A stretch of DNA of 64,000 bases from DAIDKA01 sp035503515 (lineage in GTDB: Bacteria > Pseudomonadota > Gammaproteobacteria > Steroidobacterales > Steroidobacteraceae). This document shows positions 35,194-43,745 of this stretch, piece by piece; positions within the stretch are counted from its first letter, which is position 1; each line of letters begins with the position of its first letter. Location of the stretch: contig DATJTJ010000135.1 of the NCBI GenBank assembly GCA_035503515.1, positions 1 to 64,000 of the forward strand. The letters are read 5' to 3'. The position numbers and the translations under genes were made by a program. Below the pieces are notes generated by a model. It did no database searches. It was not told the DNA's origin and saw nothing but the letters and a program-made list of their open reading frames with translations.

Positions 35194-37293
35194 ATGACCC
35201 GGACCCGGCATCTGAACTCCGACGGCACGCCGCGCTACACCAACCGGCTCGCGCGCGAGACCAGCCCGTACCTGCGTCAGCATGCGCACAACCCCGTCGA
35301 CTGGTATGCCTGGGGACCGGAGGCGTTTGCCGCGGCGCGCAGCCTGGGCCGCCCCGTGCACCTGTCGGTGGGCTACTCGGCCTGTCACTGGTGCCATGTG
35401 ATGGCCGAGGAGAGCTTCGAGGATGAGGCCACGGCGCAACTGCTGAACGGGCAGTTCATCAATATCAAGGTCGACCGCGAGGAGCGCCCGGACGTCGACC
35501 GCATCTACCAGATCGCACAGCAGCTTCTGACCCGGCGCAGCGGCGGCTGGCCCCTGACCATGTTCCTGAGCCCCGATGATCAGCGACCGTTCTTCGGCGG
35601 CACTTATTTCCCGCGCGAGCAGCGCTATGGCATGCCCTCCTTCGGCCACGTGCTGGCGCGGGTCGCGGAGTACTACCGCGACCACCGCGAGGAACTGCGG
35701 GCCCAGGGTGACTCGCTGGTGCGGGTGCTCGATGAGCTGGTGCCGCCGGCGGCCGGGACGGACGAGGCACTGACGGCGGCGCCGATCGCCGCCGCGCGCC
35801 GCGACCTCGCCGACGGCTTCGATCGCGAGTACGGCGGCTTCGGCGGCGCGCCGAAGTTTCCGCATCCGAATGCGCTGGAACGACTGCTGCGCGACTGGCA
35901 CGCATCATCCGCGGGCGACGCACCGGACCTGCAGGCCCTGTTCATGGCGACGCTGACCCTGCGGCGCATGGGCGAAGGCGGCCTCAACGATCAGCTCGGT
36001 GGCGGCTTCTGCCGCTACTCGGTGGACCGGTTCTGGATGATTCCGCACTTCGAGAAGATGCTCTACGACAACGGCGGCCTGCTGGCGGTGTACGCGCAGG
36101 CGGCCATCGCCACGGGCGACCCCTTCTATGGCCGGATCGCCGCGGCCACCGCCGATTGGGCCCTGCGCGAGATGCGCTCGCCGCAGGGCGCCTTCTACAG
36201 CAGCCTCGACGCGGATTCCGAGGGCCACGAAGGCAGGTTTTACGTCTGGGATGTCGGCGAGGTGCGGGAGCTGCTGCCGGCGGCGCAGTTCGCACCCTTC
36301 GCCGCCCGTTTCGGTCTTGACCGGGAGGCCAATTTCGAGGGTCACTGGCATCTGCATGCCTGGCGGCCGCTGGATGAGATCGCCCGGGAGCTCGACCGCA
36401 CCGAGGCGCAGGTGCAGGACGACATCGACGCGGCCGGCCGCACGCTGCTGGCCGCGCGCGACGCGCGCGTGCGCCCCGGACGCGACGACAAGGTGCTGGT
36501 GTCGTGGAATGCGCTGCTGATCCGCGGGCTCGCCATCGCGGCGCGCGCGCTCGGGCGCGGTGACTGGGCGGATGCGGCCGCCCAGGCCCTGGGGTTCATC
36601 CGGCGCAGCATGTGGCGCGATGGCCGGTTGCTGGCCACCGCCCTGGGCGATGAGGCGCATCTGGCCGCCTACCTCGATGACTACGCGTACCTGCTCGATG
36701 CCATTCTGGAACTGCAGCAGGTGCGGGTGCGCAGCGATGAGCTGCGCTTCGCGGGCGAGCTCGCGCAGGTCCTGCTGGAACGGTTCCAGGACGTGAAGGA
36801 CGGCGGATTCTTCTTCACCGCCGATGATCACGAGCAGCTGATCCATCGCTCGAAGGTGTTCGCCGATGACGCGACGCCCGCCGGCAATGCGGTCGCCGCC
36901 CTGGCGCTGCAGCGGCTGGGACACCTCCTGGGGCGGCCCGAGTGGCTGGCGGCCGCCGAACGCACGGTCCGCGCGGGCTGGCGCGGCATCGAGCAGCGGC
37001 CCCAGGGGCACGTGGCCATGCTGGCGGCGCTGGAGGAACTGCTCGAGCCGCCGCAGATCATCATCGTGCGCGGCGCGCCTGCGCAGGTGGAGGAATGGCG
37101 CGGCCAGCTGGCGCGGCTGTATGCGCCCCGCCGCCTGGTCCTGCCCGTCCCCAATGACCTCGAGGACCTGCCGGCAGCCCTCGCGGAAAAGCCGGGGCAC
37201 CCGCAGGCCGTGGCCTACGTGTGCTCGGGAAGCACCTGCGGCCCGCCGGTGACCTCGCTGGCGCAGCTCATCGTCTCGCTGCGCCCCGCCTGA
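35194..37293 (+). CDS. DUF255 thioredoxin-like / YyaL-SSP411 family protein
   Basis: 699 residues. The N-terminus is a thioredoxin-like fold with the unusual CxxC motif in YSACHWCHVMAEESFEDE and the family phrase LSPDDQRPFFGGTYFP. An alpha/alpha toroid follows, with FGGAPKFPHPNALERLLRDW, GGLNDQLGGGFCRYSVD, HFEKMLYDN and SLDADSEGHEG. The C-terminus has the conserved AYVCSGSTCGPP pair. Members are widespread from bacteria to mammals (SPATA20), and no enzymatic activity is established. Start ATG 35194 has only 7 nt from a -10-like element. The last 79 nt overlap the convergent flavoprotein gene. Confidence 0.9.
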   Translation: MTRTRHLNSDGTPRYTNRLARETSPYLRQHAHNPVDWYAWGPEAFAAARSLGRPVHLSVGYSACHWCHVMAEESFEDEATAQLLNGQFINIKVDREERPDVDRIYQIAQQLLTRRSGGWPLTMFLSPDDQRPFFGGTYFPREQRYGMPSFGHVLARVAEYYRDHREELRAQGDSLVRVLDELVPPAAGTDEALTAAPIAAARRDLADGFDREYGGFGGAPKFPHPNALERLLRDWHASSAGDAPDLQALFMATLTLRRMGEGGLNDQLGGGFCRYSVDRFWMIPHFEKMLYDNGGLLAVYAQAAIATGDPFYGRIAAATADWALREMRSPQGAFYSSLDADSEGHEGRFYVWDVGEVRELLPAAQFAPFAARFGLDREANFEGHWHLHAWRPLDEIARELDRTEAQVQDDIDAAGRTLLAARDARVRPGRDDKVLVSWNALLIRGLAIAARALGRGDWADAAAQALGFIRRSMWRDGRLLATALGDEAHLAAYLDDYAYLLDAILELQQVRVRSDELRFAGELAQVLLERFQDVKDGGFFFTADDHEQLIHRSKVFADDATPAGNAVAALALQRLGHLLGRPEWLAAAERTVRAGWRGIEQRPQGHVAMLAALEELLEPPQIIIVRGAPAQVEEWRGQLARLYAPRRLVLPVPNDLEDLPAALAEKPGHPQAVAYVCSGSTCGPPVTSLAQLIVSLRPA

Positions 37294-38423
37294 GCGAGCA
37301 GCACTTCACCGGCCGCCACCAGCCGCTGCGGAGCGAGGCTGCCATGCGCTCCCAGCGCGCCAAGGTCGCGCCAGGCACGCGAAAAATCCCCGCGGCGCTC
37401 GATGGCCCGCATGCCGGCAAGCGCCGCCAGTTCATCGATGGCCGCCCGCAGCTGTTCCTGCGACACGCTGCAGGTGCTGGTGATGCGCGCCAGCTGCACG
37501 GCGCTCAGCAGGCCGCCCTGAAGCACGGTCGCCCACGCCTCCTGCGCCAGGCCCATGACCGCGGCGCGGGCCTGTTCGAGCACCCCGCAGGCATGCGCGA
37601 AGCGCTGCCGGATCGCGGCGTGGGCCGCGTCCCCGGACTTCTGTGCGGGCCGCAGGCGCGCGAATTCCTGCAGCGCCCGGCGCGCGATGCCGAGCCCCAC
37701 GGCGCTCACCGGCAGCTCCGTCAGGACCCCGAAGGGCAGCCGGTACAGGGGCCCGGTGGCGCGCGGCGCATCCGTGATCACCGAGAACGTGTGGTGCTCG
37801 GGGACGAAGGCCTCCTGAACCTCGAAATCATGGCTGCCCGTGCCGCGCATGCCGCTCGGATCCCAGCTCGGGAGGATGCGCACCCGGGAGGGCGGGATCG
37901 ACATCGCGCGGATCAGGGGCTGACCGGCGGCATCCAGGACGGCCGAACCGTTGTCGGTGATGACGCAGGCCGCCGTGAACACCGAGGCATAGTGCGCGCC
38001 GCTGGCAAAGCGCCAGGCGCCGCGCACGCGGTAACCGCCCGCCACCCGCGCGGCATGGCCGGTGGGCGATCCGGATCCGGCGACCAGGGCCGTCTGCGGT
38101 GCGAACAGCTCCCGGGCGCCCGCGAGCGGCAGGTAGGCGGCAAACAGGCCACCGCCTGCGCCGATCATGACCGCCCAGCCCACCGAGCCGTCGAGGGTCG
38201 CGGCCGCCTCGTAGAGGCGCAGCGCATCCTCGAGCGGCAGTTCCAGGCCGCCCACCTCCGCCGGAATCCACAGCCGGAAGAAGCCTTCGCGCAGCAGCGC
38301 GCCCGAGATCTGCGGCGGCAGCTGCGCCCGTTCTTCCGACTGCGCGAGGTGCGGGGCGAACTGCGCGGCGAGGACATCGAGCCTCGCCAGCAGCCGCGCC
38401 GCGGCGGCGGAGGGTTCCGCCAT
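37215..38423 (-). CDS. Acyl-CoA dehydrogenase-fold flavin monooxygenase
   Basis: 402 residues with the acyl-CoA dehydrogenase fold: N-terminal helical domain (LLREGFFRLWIPAEVGGLELPLEDALRLYE, in parts), middle beta domain around VRGAWRFASGAHYASVF, and C-terminal helices. It fits the subgroup of two-component flavin hydroxylases (HsaA, DszC, IacA) better than true dehydrogenases, since the catalytic Glu region is absent and WRFASG is typical of the hydroxylases. Substrate unknown. It follows the aromatic aminotransferase gene by 8 nt, hinting at work on aromatic acids. The extreme 3' end (79 nt) overlaps the DUF255 gene. Confidence 0.78.
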   Translation of the reverse strand: MAEPSAAAARLLARLDVLAAQFAPHLAQSEERAQLPPQISGALLREGFFRLWIPAEVGGLELPLEDALRLYEAAATLDGSVGWAVMIGAGGGLFAAYLPLAGARELFAPQTALVAGSGSPTGHAARVAGGYRVRGAWRFASGAHYASVFTAACVITDNGSAVLDAAGQPLIRAMSIPPSRVRILPSWDPSGMRGTGSHDFEVQEAFVPEHHTFSVITDAPRATGPLYRLPFGVLTELPVSAVGLGIARRALQEFARLRPAQKSGDAAHAAIRQRFAHACGVLEQARAAVMGLAQEAWATVLQGGLLSAVQLARITSTCSVSQEQLRAAIDELAALAGMRAIERRGDFSRAWRDLGALGAHGSLAPQRLVAAGEVLLAQAGRSETMSCASEVTGGPQVLPEHT

Positions 38424-38431
38424 GCCGCGGC

Positions 38432-39625
38432 TCAGCCGAGCACGTGCGCCACGGAGCGCGCGAAGTACTCGAGGTTGTCCTCGCGCAGGCCCGCGATGTT
38501 GATGCGGCTGTCGTCGGTCATGTAGACGTGGCGTTCGGCGCGCATGCGTTTGACCTGGTCCACGGTCAGACCCAGCAGCGAGAACATGCCCCGCTGGCCG
38601 GCGATGAAGCCGAAGTCCCGTGCCGGACAGGCCTCGCGCAGCTTCGCGACCAGCTGCCGGCGCAGGCCGTTGATGCGCTCGCGCATGACCCCGAGCTCCC
38701 GGGCCCAGCTCTCGCGCAGGGCCGCGTTGCCGAGGATCTCGTTGACGATGGCCGCACCGTGGTCCGGCGGCATGGAGTAGATGCTGCGGGCGACGCGGAC
38801 CTCATGGCTCAACGCGGCCACACCCACGGCCGGCTTGTCGGTCACGACGTGCAGCACCCCGACGCGCTCGCGGTACAGGCCGAAGTTCTTCGAGCACGAC
38901 ACCGCCACCAGCACCTCGGGCAGTTCGCCGGCGAACAGGCGGATGCCGAAGGCATCCTCGTCCTGCCCCGTGCCCAGGCCCTGGTAGGCCATGTCGATGT
39001 AGGGCAGCAGGTTGCGGCGCCGGAACAGCGGCACCAGTTCCTGCCACTGTTCGCGGGACAGGTCGGCACCCGTGGGGTTGTGGCAGGAGGCATGCAACAA
39101 CACGACATCCCCCGCCGGCAGCGCCTCGAGGGCCTGGCACAGGGCTCCGAAATCGATCGCGCCGCGCGCCGCCTCGTAGTACGGATACCGGCCGAGCTTA
39201 AGGCCCGTTCCCGTCATCAGGGGCACATGGTTGGCCCAGGTGGGAGTGCTGACGTGAATGGTGGCCTGCGGTGAGGCCAGGCGCACCAGCTCCGCACCCA
39301 GCCGCAGCGCGCCGCAGCCGCCGGGACCTTGGATGGAGCGGATGCGCTCGGCGCCGAACACCGGGTGATCCGCGCCGAAGACCAGCTTTTCCATGGCCGC
39401 ATTGAATGCCGCGTTGCCGGCGGGGGCGACGTAGGTCTTGCTGGTCTGGCGCTCCAGGACGGCTTGTTCCGCCTTTCGGACCGCTTCCAGGACCGGCGTG
39501 TCGCCCTTGGCGTCCTTGAACACCCCCACCCCCAGGTCGACCTTTTTGGGGTCCGGGTCGGCGCGGTACGCCGCCATCAGGCCAAGGATCGGATCGTCGG
39601 GGACGCGGTCGAGACGCTCAAACAT
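38432..39625 (-). CDS. tyrB: Aromatic amino acid / aspartate aminotransferase
   Basis: Fold-type I PLP enzyme of 397 residues, subgroup I-alpha. Motifs: VDLGVGVFKDAKGDTPVLEAV, GPGGCGALRLGAEL, HASCHNPTGADLS, PYIDMAYQGLGTG and the cofactor lysine in VSCSKNFGLYRERVG; the substrate-carboxylate Arg lies in DDSRINIAGL. AspC and TyrB cannot be separated reliably by eye. It is divergent from the FKBP gene and heads a two-gene unit with the flavin monooxygenase. Confidence 0.9.
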   Translation of the reverse strand: MFERLDRVPDDPILGLMAAYRADPDPKKVDLGVGVFKDAKGDTPVLEAVRKAEQAVLERQTSKTYVAPAGNAAFNAAMEKLVFGADHPVFGAERIRSIQGPGGCGALRLGAELVRLASPQATIHVSTPTWANHVPLMTGTGLKLGRYPYYEAARGAIDFGALCQALEALPAGDVVLLHASCHNPTGADLSREQWQELVPLFRRRNLLPYIDMAYQGLGTGQDEDAFGIRLFAGELPEVLVAVSCSKNFGLYRERVGVLHVVTDKPAVGVAALSHEVRVARSIYSMPPDHGAAIVNEILGNAALRESWARELGVMRERINGLRRQLVAKLREACPARDFGFIAGQRGMFSLLGLTVDQVKRMRAERHVYMTDDSRINIAGLREDNLEYFARSVAHVLG

Positions 39626-39785
39626 GGCTGTGCTTCATTGCGGAGTCGGGGGCGCAAGTGTACCCGCAGCCACTGCGGACCGTAATACGGCCGAACCCAG
39701 CTCAAGCTTGCGAAATCCAAGCACGAGGGGCCGCGAACGGCCAAACTACGCCCCCGAAAATTCAACTCAACACCTGAGGTGTTTC

Positions 39786-40610
39786 GTGAAATCAAGGCAC
39801 TGCGCGGCCACGAACGCGCCCCGAGACAAGAAGACCGCCGCGGGCCTCGCGCTCGTGGCCGGAACCATCCTGCTGGCCGGCGCATTGCCGGTGCAGGCCC
39901 AGACCGGCGGCAACAGCGACAAGCCCGTGCCCCCGGCGAAAGCCGCCAGGGGGAGTGCCCCCTCCTCCGCCGAGACCAAATCGCAGGCGAGTTACAGCCT
40001 CGGCGTCTCCTTCGGCTCCCAGCTCCACAGCTACGGGCTGAACGGCGAGAGCGTCGAGTTCGAGCGCGTCCTGCAGGGCCTGCGCGACGCACTCTCGGGC
40101 AAGGCCACCGCCAAACCCGAGGACGGCCAGCGCATCCAGGCGCTGATCGAAACGGCGCGCACCAGCGAGGGCGCCGCCAACAAGGCCGCCGCCGCCAAAT
40201 TCCTGGCCGCCAACGCCAAGCAGCCCGGCGTCGTCACGACCGCCAGCGGCCTGCAGTACAAGGTCTTGCGCCCGGGCTCGGGCGAGTCGCCGAAGCTGTC
40301 GGACGAAGCCACGGTGAACTACCGCGGCACGCTGCTCGATGGCACGGAATTCGACAGTTCCTACAAGCGCGGTCAGCCGGCCACGTTCACCGTCAACGCG
40401 GTGATCAAGGGCTGGCAGGAAGCGCTGCTGCTGATGAAGCCGGGCGAGAAGATCGACCTGTACATCCCGCCCGCGCTCGGCTACGACATGAACTCCCCGC
40501 CGCCGATCCCCCCGGGCTCGCTGCTGAAGTTCGAAGTGGAGCTGCTCAGCGTGCGTCCCGCGCCGACGGCGCCCGCCGCCGGTGCCGCCCCGAAGCACCC
40601 GGTCCAGTAA
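39786..40610 (+). CDS. Exported FKBP-type peptidyl-prolyl isomerase (Mip/FkpA-like)
   Basis: 274 residues from GTG 39786 (GAGGT 5 nt upstream). Signal peptide ending at VQAQT. A helical dimerisation segment (SYSLGVSFGSQLHSYGL to about residue 150) precedes the FKBP domain: TTASGLQYKVLRPGSG, VNYRGTLLDGTEFDSSYKRG, VIKGWQEALLLMKPGEK and YIPPALGYD. The C-terminus ends in a Pro/Ala-rich tail. It assists folding in the periplasm. A continuous reading further upstream has no start signal or export signal and is not used. Confidence 0.92.
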   Translation: MKSRHCAATNAPRDKKTAAGLALVAGTILLAGALPVQAQTGGNSDKPVPPAKAARGSAPSSAETKSQASYSLGVSFGSQLHSYGLNGESVEFERVLQGLRDALSGKATAKPEDGQRIQALIETARTSEGAANKAAAAKFLAANAKQPGVVTTASGLQYKVLRPGSGESPKLSDEATVNYRGTLLDGTEFDSSYKRGQPATFTVNAVIKGWQEALLLMKPGEKIDLYIPPALGYDMNSPPPIPPGSLLKFEVELLSVRPAPTAPAAGAAPKHPVQ

Positions 40611-40635
40611 GCCGCGCCTGCGTGTCGTCCGGTGC

Positions 40636-41610
40636 TCAGGGCCGGACGAACACGTGGCTCTGCGGCTTGATGCCCAAGTCCCGCTGCAGGTTCTCGGCCG
40701 GACAGTAGGCCGTCCCGCCTTCGGCATCCAGCGAGGGCGTCGGGGAGCCACAGCGGCTGCAGAAGGCGCGCTGTTCGGCCACCTGCCCGGCCTCGCCACT
40801 GTAGTGCGTGACCTGCGCCTCCCCGGCGCTCCAGCGGAAGCGGGCCGCCGGCACCGAGACGTAGGTCGCGAAGGCGGTGCCCTGCTGCATGCGGCAGATC
40901 GAACAGTGGCAATGGGACATCACATCGAACGGACCGTCGATCTCGTACCGCACCGTCCCGCAGCGGCAGCTGCCGTGCGCGACTTCGATTTCCCGGCGCA
41001 GCACCGACTCCGGGGCATGGGGTTCGGCGAGCGCCGCCAGCAGCAGCTCGATCAGTTCGCCATCCCACATCCGCTGTTCGGGACCGTCACCGGCGGTGGC
41101 GGGGACCTCCAGGCAGGCGAAGATCATGGCGCAGGAGGAATCGATGTGCCGTAGCGCGATCGATCCGTCCTGCTGGCCCTTCATGAGGATCCGCTTCAGG
41201 CGGGTGAGCAGCATGAGTTCGCGCTCGCGCAGTCGCCGGCGCTGCCGCTCCGGCAGGTCATCGCTGACCCGGAAGGACAGGAACGAGCCGCGCTCGCGAC
41301 GGATGTCGAGCGCTGCCACCAGGAACGCGGCCAGTTTCTCCAGCGCCGTGCCCGGTGCGGTCTCGCCCACCAGCAGGCTCTCCTCCAGTCCCTGCGCCGT
41401 GCGCGAATAGCATTCATCCAGCAGCGCCTGCAGGTCCGGGAACCAATCCCAGGCCTGGGACACACCGCTGCCGGCTTCCTTGACGATCGCCGCCCAGCGC
41501 AGCGCGCCCGGGCCCTGCCGGGCGACGACCCGCGCCACGGCATCGATCACTTCACTGCGGGAGAGCGCATGCGCGCCGGGAACGGGATCCGAATCAGTCA
41601 TCAACGTCAT
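40636..41610 (-). CDS. TetR-type regulator fused to a GFA/CENP-V zinc domain
   Basis: A continuous 324-residue frame. Residues 15-65 fit a TetR helix-turn-helix (SRSEVIDAVARVVARQGPGA, VSQAWDWFPDLQALLDECY), and 70-200 are the helical TetR core (LEKLAAFLVAALDIRRERGSF). From about 212 the chain becomes a glutathione-dependent-formaldehyde-activating (GFA) domain with zinc cysteines: GSCRCGTVRYE (C215, C217), CHCSICR (C234, C236, C239), CSRCG (C284, C287) and YCPAEN. ATG 41610 has GAGAGG 6 nt upstream. I do not know this pairing from characterised proteins. Possibly a thiol- or aldehyde-responsive repressor; function inferred only. Confidence 0.85.
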   Translation of the reverse strand: MTLMTDSDPVPGAHALSRSEVIDAVARVVARQGPGALRWAAIVKEAGSGVSQAWDWFPDLQALLDECYSRTAQGLEESLLVGETAPGTALEKLAAFLVAALDIRRERGSFLSFRVSDDLPERQRRRLRERELMLLTRLKRILMKGQQDGSIALRHIDSSCAMIFACLEVPATAGDGPEQRMWDGELIELLLAALAEPHAPESVLRREIEVAHGSCRCGTVRYEIDGPFDVMSHCHCSICRMQQGTAFATYVSVPAARFRWSAGEAQVTHYSGEAGQVAEQRAFCSRCGSPTPSLDAEGGTAYCPAENLQRDLGIKPQSHVFVRP

Positions 41611-41771
41611 GGCATACCTCTCAAGGAGGGTCAGCAACATGTGTGCCAGGCAGACTCATTCACGCATCCGGGTTTTCTAGCACGGCCCGCCCACGCAGTG
41701 CCGGAATTTGGTGCAGCCGCGTGACGGACCGCACATACCCGGTGCGCGGCCCGTGGGGGATTATCGCTCTT

Positions 41772-43412
41772 TCAGGACTTGTGCGACTGGGGCAAATGGC
41801 GTTCGACGGGCTGCAGATCCCGTTCGTTCGCCGGCGGCGGCGTGTACTGGTACAGCCAGGTCTCGGTCAGCGGCTGGCCGTCCTGGGACAGGAACAGCCG
41901 CAGGTTGATCGGCTCGACGCTCTCATCCGTCAGCCGCAGGTCGAACATCGCGCGCCAGCCATTGATTTCGTGCAGCGGCCGCGCCGAGGTGATTTCCACG
42001 GTGCCGCGCGAGGCGGAGATCACCGGAATCACGTTGGCATGCTCGCCGAGCAGCGGGAAATCCCCACCGGCGAAGTCCACGACGAAGCGCCAGGAGAAAT
42101 AGGAGCGCTTCTGGCCGACGATGCCGCCGATGCCGGTGCGCGTGGCCTGCGCACTCGCCAGTCCGCTCGACACCGGGATCTCCCGGCACCAGTACAATTT
42201 GTAGCCGAACAGCAACTCCTGGCCCTTCTGCGGCTTCTCGGCCGGATTCCAGAAGGCGACGATGTTGTCGAAGGTCTCGTCGACGGTCGGGATTTCCACC
42301 AGCATCACCTGCCCGGCGCCCCAGCGGCCGCGCGGTTCCACCCATACCGTCGGACGTTTGTTATAGAACACACCGTCATCCTCGTACTGACTGAAGCGGC
42401 GCTCGCGCTGCACCAGGCCGAAACCGCGCGGGCTGTTGTCCACGAAGCTGTTGGTGTGCACCACCGGCGGATTCACCAATGGCCGCCAGATCCATTCCCC
42501 CGAGCCGGTCCAGATCTGCAGGCCGTCCGAGTCATGGATCTGGGGACGCCAGTCGAAGTCGACCCGCCGGTCGTTCTCGCCGAAGAGGAACATGCTGGTG
42601 CCGGGGGCGATGCCGATGCGCTCGATCTGCTTGCGCGGGTAGAGCGCCGCGTCCACATCCATGACCAGGGTGTCCGCCACTTCGATCACGAAGCGGTAGG
42701 CACCGGCGACGCTGGGCGAATCCAGCAGGCCATAGACGGTGAGCTGGTTCGAATCCTTCGCGGGCCGCTCCAGGTAATAGGCGACGAACTCCGGAAACTC
42801 CTCGGGGTAAGGCATGCCGGAGTTGATGGCAAGGCCCCGTTGGGACATGCCGTACTGCATGTCGCCGTCGACGGCGCGGAAGTACGAGGCGCCCTGGAAG
42901 GCCGCCACGTCGCGTACCCAGTCGGTGTGGAAATTCAGGCGAAAGCCCGCAAACCCGAGGTTCTCGGGCACCTGGGAGGGCTTGAGCCCGCTGCTGCTGT
43001 AGTCGAACATGTCCCGGTCGAAGCCCAGCTCCTGCACCTGGCCGTTCTCGATGAGGTACATGCGCACCGGCTTCTTGATGGTGAAGCCGAGATGGAAGAA
43101 ACGGACCTGGTAGCGCAGATGGTCGTTCGCCCACAGCGACTGGTCATTGCGGAAGCGGATGGACTGCCATCGATCCCAGTTCAGTGCGGCGATCGCGGGG
43201 GGTAGCGCATCCGGGCGGGGCCTGTAGGCCGACGCACTCAGCTGCCGGGCCTCGCCCTTGAGTTTCGCGTAATCGAAGGGTTCGGGCTTGCCCAGTCGCC
43301 GCAGCCCGCTCGGGGCGGCGGCCGCGAAGGCGGCTTCCACCAGCGGGCCGAAGGGCACCCCGGCGGCGCACAGCGCCGCGGCGGCCTGCTGCATCATCTG
43401 TCGTCTACGCAT
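41772..43412 (-). CDS. opgD: Osmoregulated periplasmic glucan biosynthesis protein OpgD
   Basis: 546 residues. Twin-arginine signal (MRRRQMMQQAAAALCAAG), as in E. coli OpgD and unlike OpgG. The glucan-binding beta-sandwich is well conserved: IRFRNDQSLWAND, GFAGFRLNFHTD, FQGASYFRAVDGDMQYG, IHDSDGLQIWTGSGEWIWRPL, NKRPTVWVEPRGRWG and TRTGIGG. OpgD acts in the periplasm on beta-1,2-glucan backbones; recent work assigns beta-1,2-glucanase activity to this family. ATG 43412 has GAGGAAG upstream and overlaps the stop of a small possible reading frame. opgGH lie 4 kb away on the same strand. Confidence 0.93.
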   Translation of the reverse strand: MRRRQMMQQAAAALCAAGVPFGPLVEAAFAAAAPSGLRRLGKPEPFDYAKLKGEARQLSASAYRPRPDALPPAIAALNWDRWQSIRFRNDQSLWANDHLRYQVRFFHLGFTIKKPVRMYLIENGQVQELGFDRDMFDYSSSGLKPSQVPENLGFAGFRLNFHTDWVRDVAAFQGASYFRAVDGDMQYGMSQRGLAINSGMPYPEEFPEFVAYYLERPAKDSNQLTVYGLLDSPSVAGAYRFVIEVADTLVMDVDAALYPRKQIERIGIAPGTSMFLFGENDRRVDFDWRPQIHDSDGLQIWTGSGEWIWRPLVNPPVVHTNSFVDNSPRGFGLVQRERRFSQYEDDGVFYNKRPTVWVEPRGRWGAGQVMLVEIPTVDETFDNIVAFWNPAEKPQKGQELLFGYKLYWCREIPVSSGLASAQATRTGIGGIVGQKRSYFSWRFVVDFAGGDFPLLGEHANVIPVISASRGTVEITSARPLHEINGWRAMFDLRLTDESVEPINLRLFLSQDGQPLTETWLYQYTPPPANERDLQPVERHLPQSHKS

Positions 43413-43561
43413 CAGTACTTCCTCTTTGGCGGTGTGCGCAGCCGTTGTGCAGCGCTGTCCCAATCCGGTGCAATCGCATGCTCCGGATCCGAACTGCCCG
43501 GCTCACGTTCACGGGTAATCAGCCACTTACAAGTATCGCATCGCGCATCGGCGGTTGGCAT
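43412..43561 (-). CDS. Possible 49-residue protein coupled to opgD
   Basis: A short frame (MPTADARCDTCKWLITRERE at its start, ending PPKRKY) whose TGA stop overlaps the opgD ATG as TGATG, the coupling seen at other junctions here. It contains a CxxC pair (RCDTCKW) but no other recognisable motif. The candidate Shine-Dalgarno (GGAAGAG) is rather far upstream, about 14 nt. Could be chance open frame in the opgD leader. Confidence 0.3.
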   Translation of the reverse strand: MPTADARCDTCKWLITREREPGSSDPEHAIAPDWDSAAQRLRTPPKRKY

Positions 43562-43745
43562 CGTGCTTGCACTGTCTCTTCCGAGCGTCCGACGGACGTG
43601 GGCGATCCGGACCGATCGCAAGGTTGCTAGCAACGCGGTGCGCGCCTGACGTGACCCCCTCGCGGCAGGGGCGCACCGCGGTTCTTTGAGGCAGGTAACC
43701 TCATTCCCGCATCGCGGGTCAATCAGCAAAGCCCGACAGCGCACT
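43413..43745. other. 333-nt gap between opgD and panB
   Basis: Holds the opgD leader, the possible 49-residue frame (43412-43561) and, nearer panB, small hairpins such as TGAGG-CCTCA (43687-43704) and CCCGC-GCGGG. None has a U-tract, and no tRNA, conserved riboswitch or strong promoter hexamers could be identified. Local base composition is lower in GC than the flanking genes. Confidence 0.5.

Noticed and set aside
39680..39690. Palindrome CCGTAATACGG between the aminotransferase and FKBP genes as a shared -10
   Set aside because: It lies about 55 and 95 nt from the start codons and matches the -10 consensus poorly on both strands; a competing TACACT lies nearer the aminotransferase.
41726..41752. 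GC-rich imperfect hairpin downstream of opgD
   Set aside because: The stem has a bulge and mismatches and no T-tract follows, so a terminator call is not justified.
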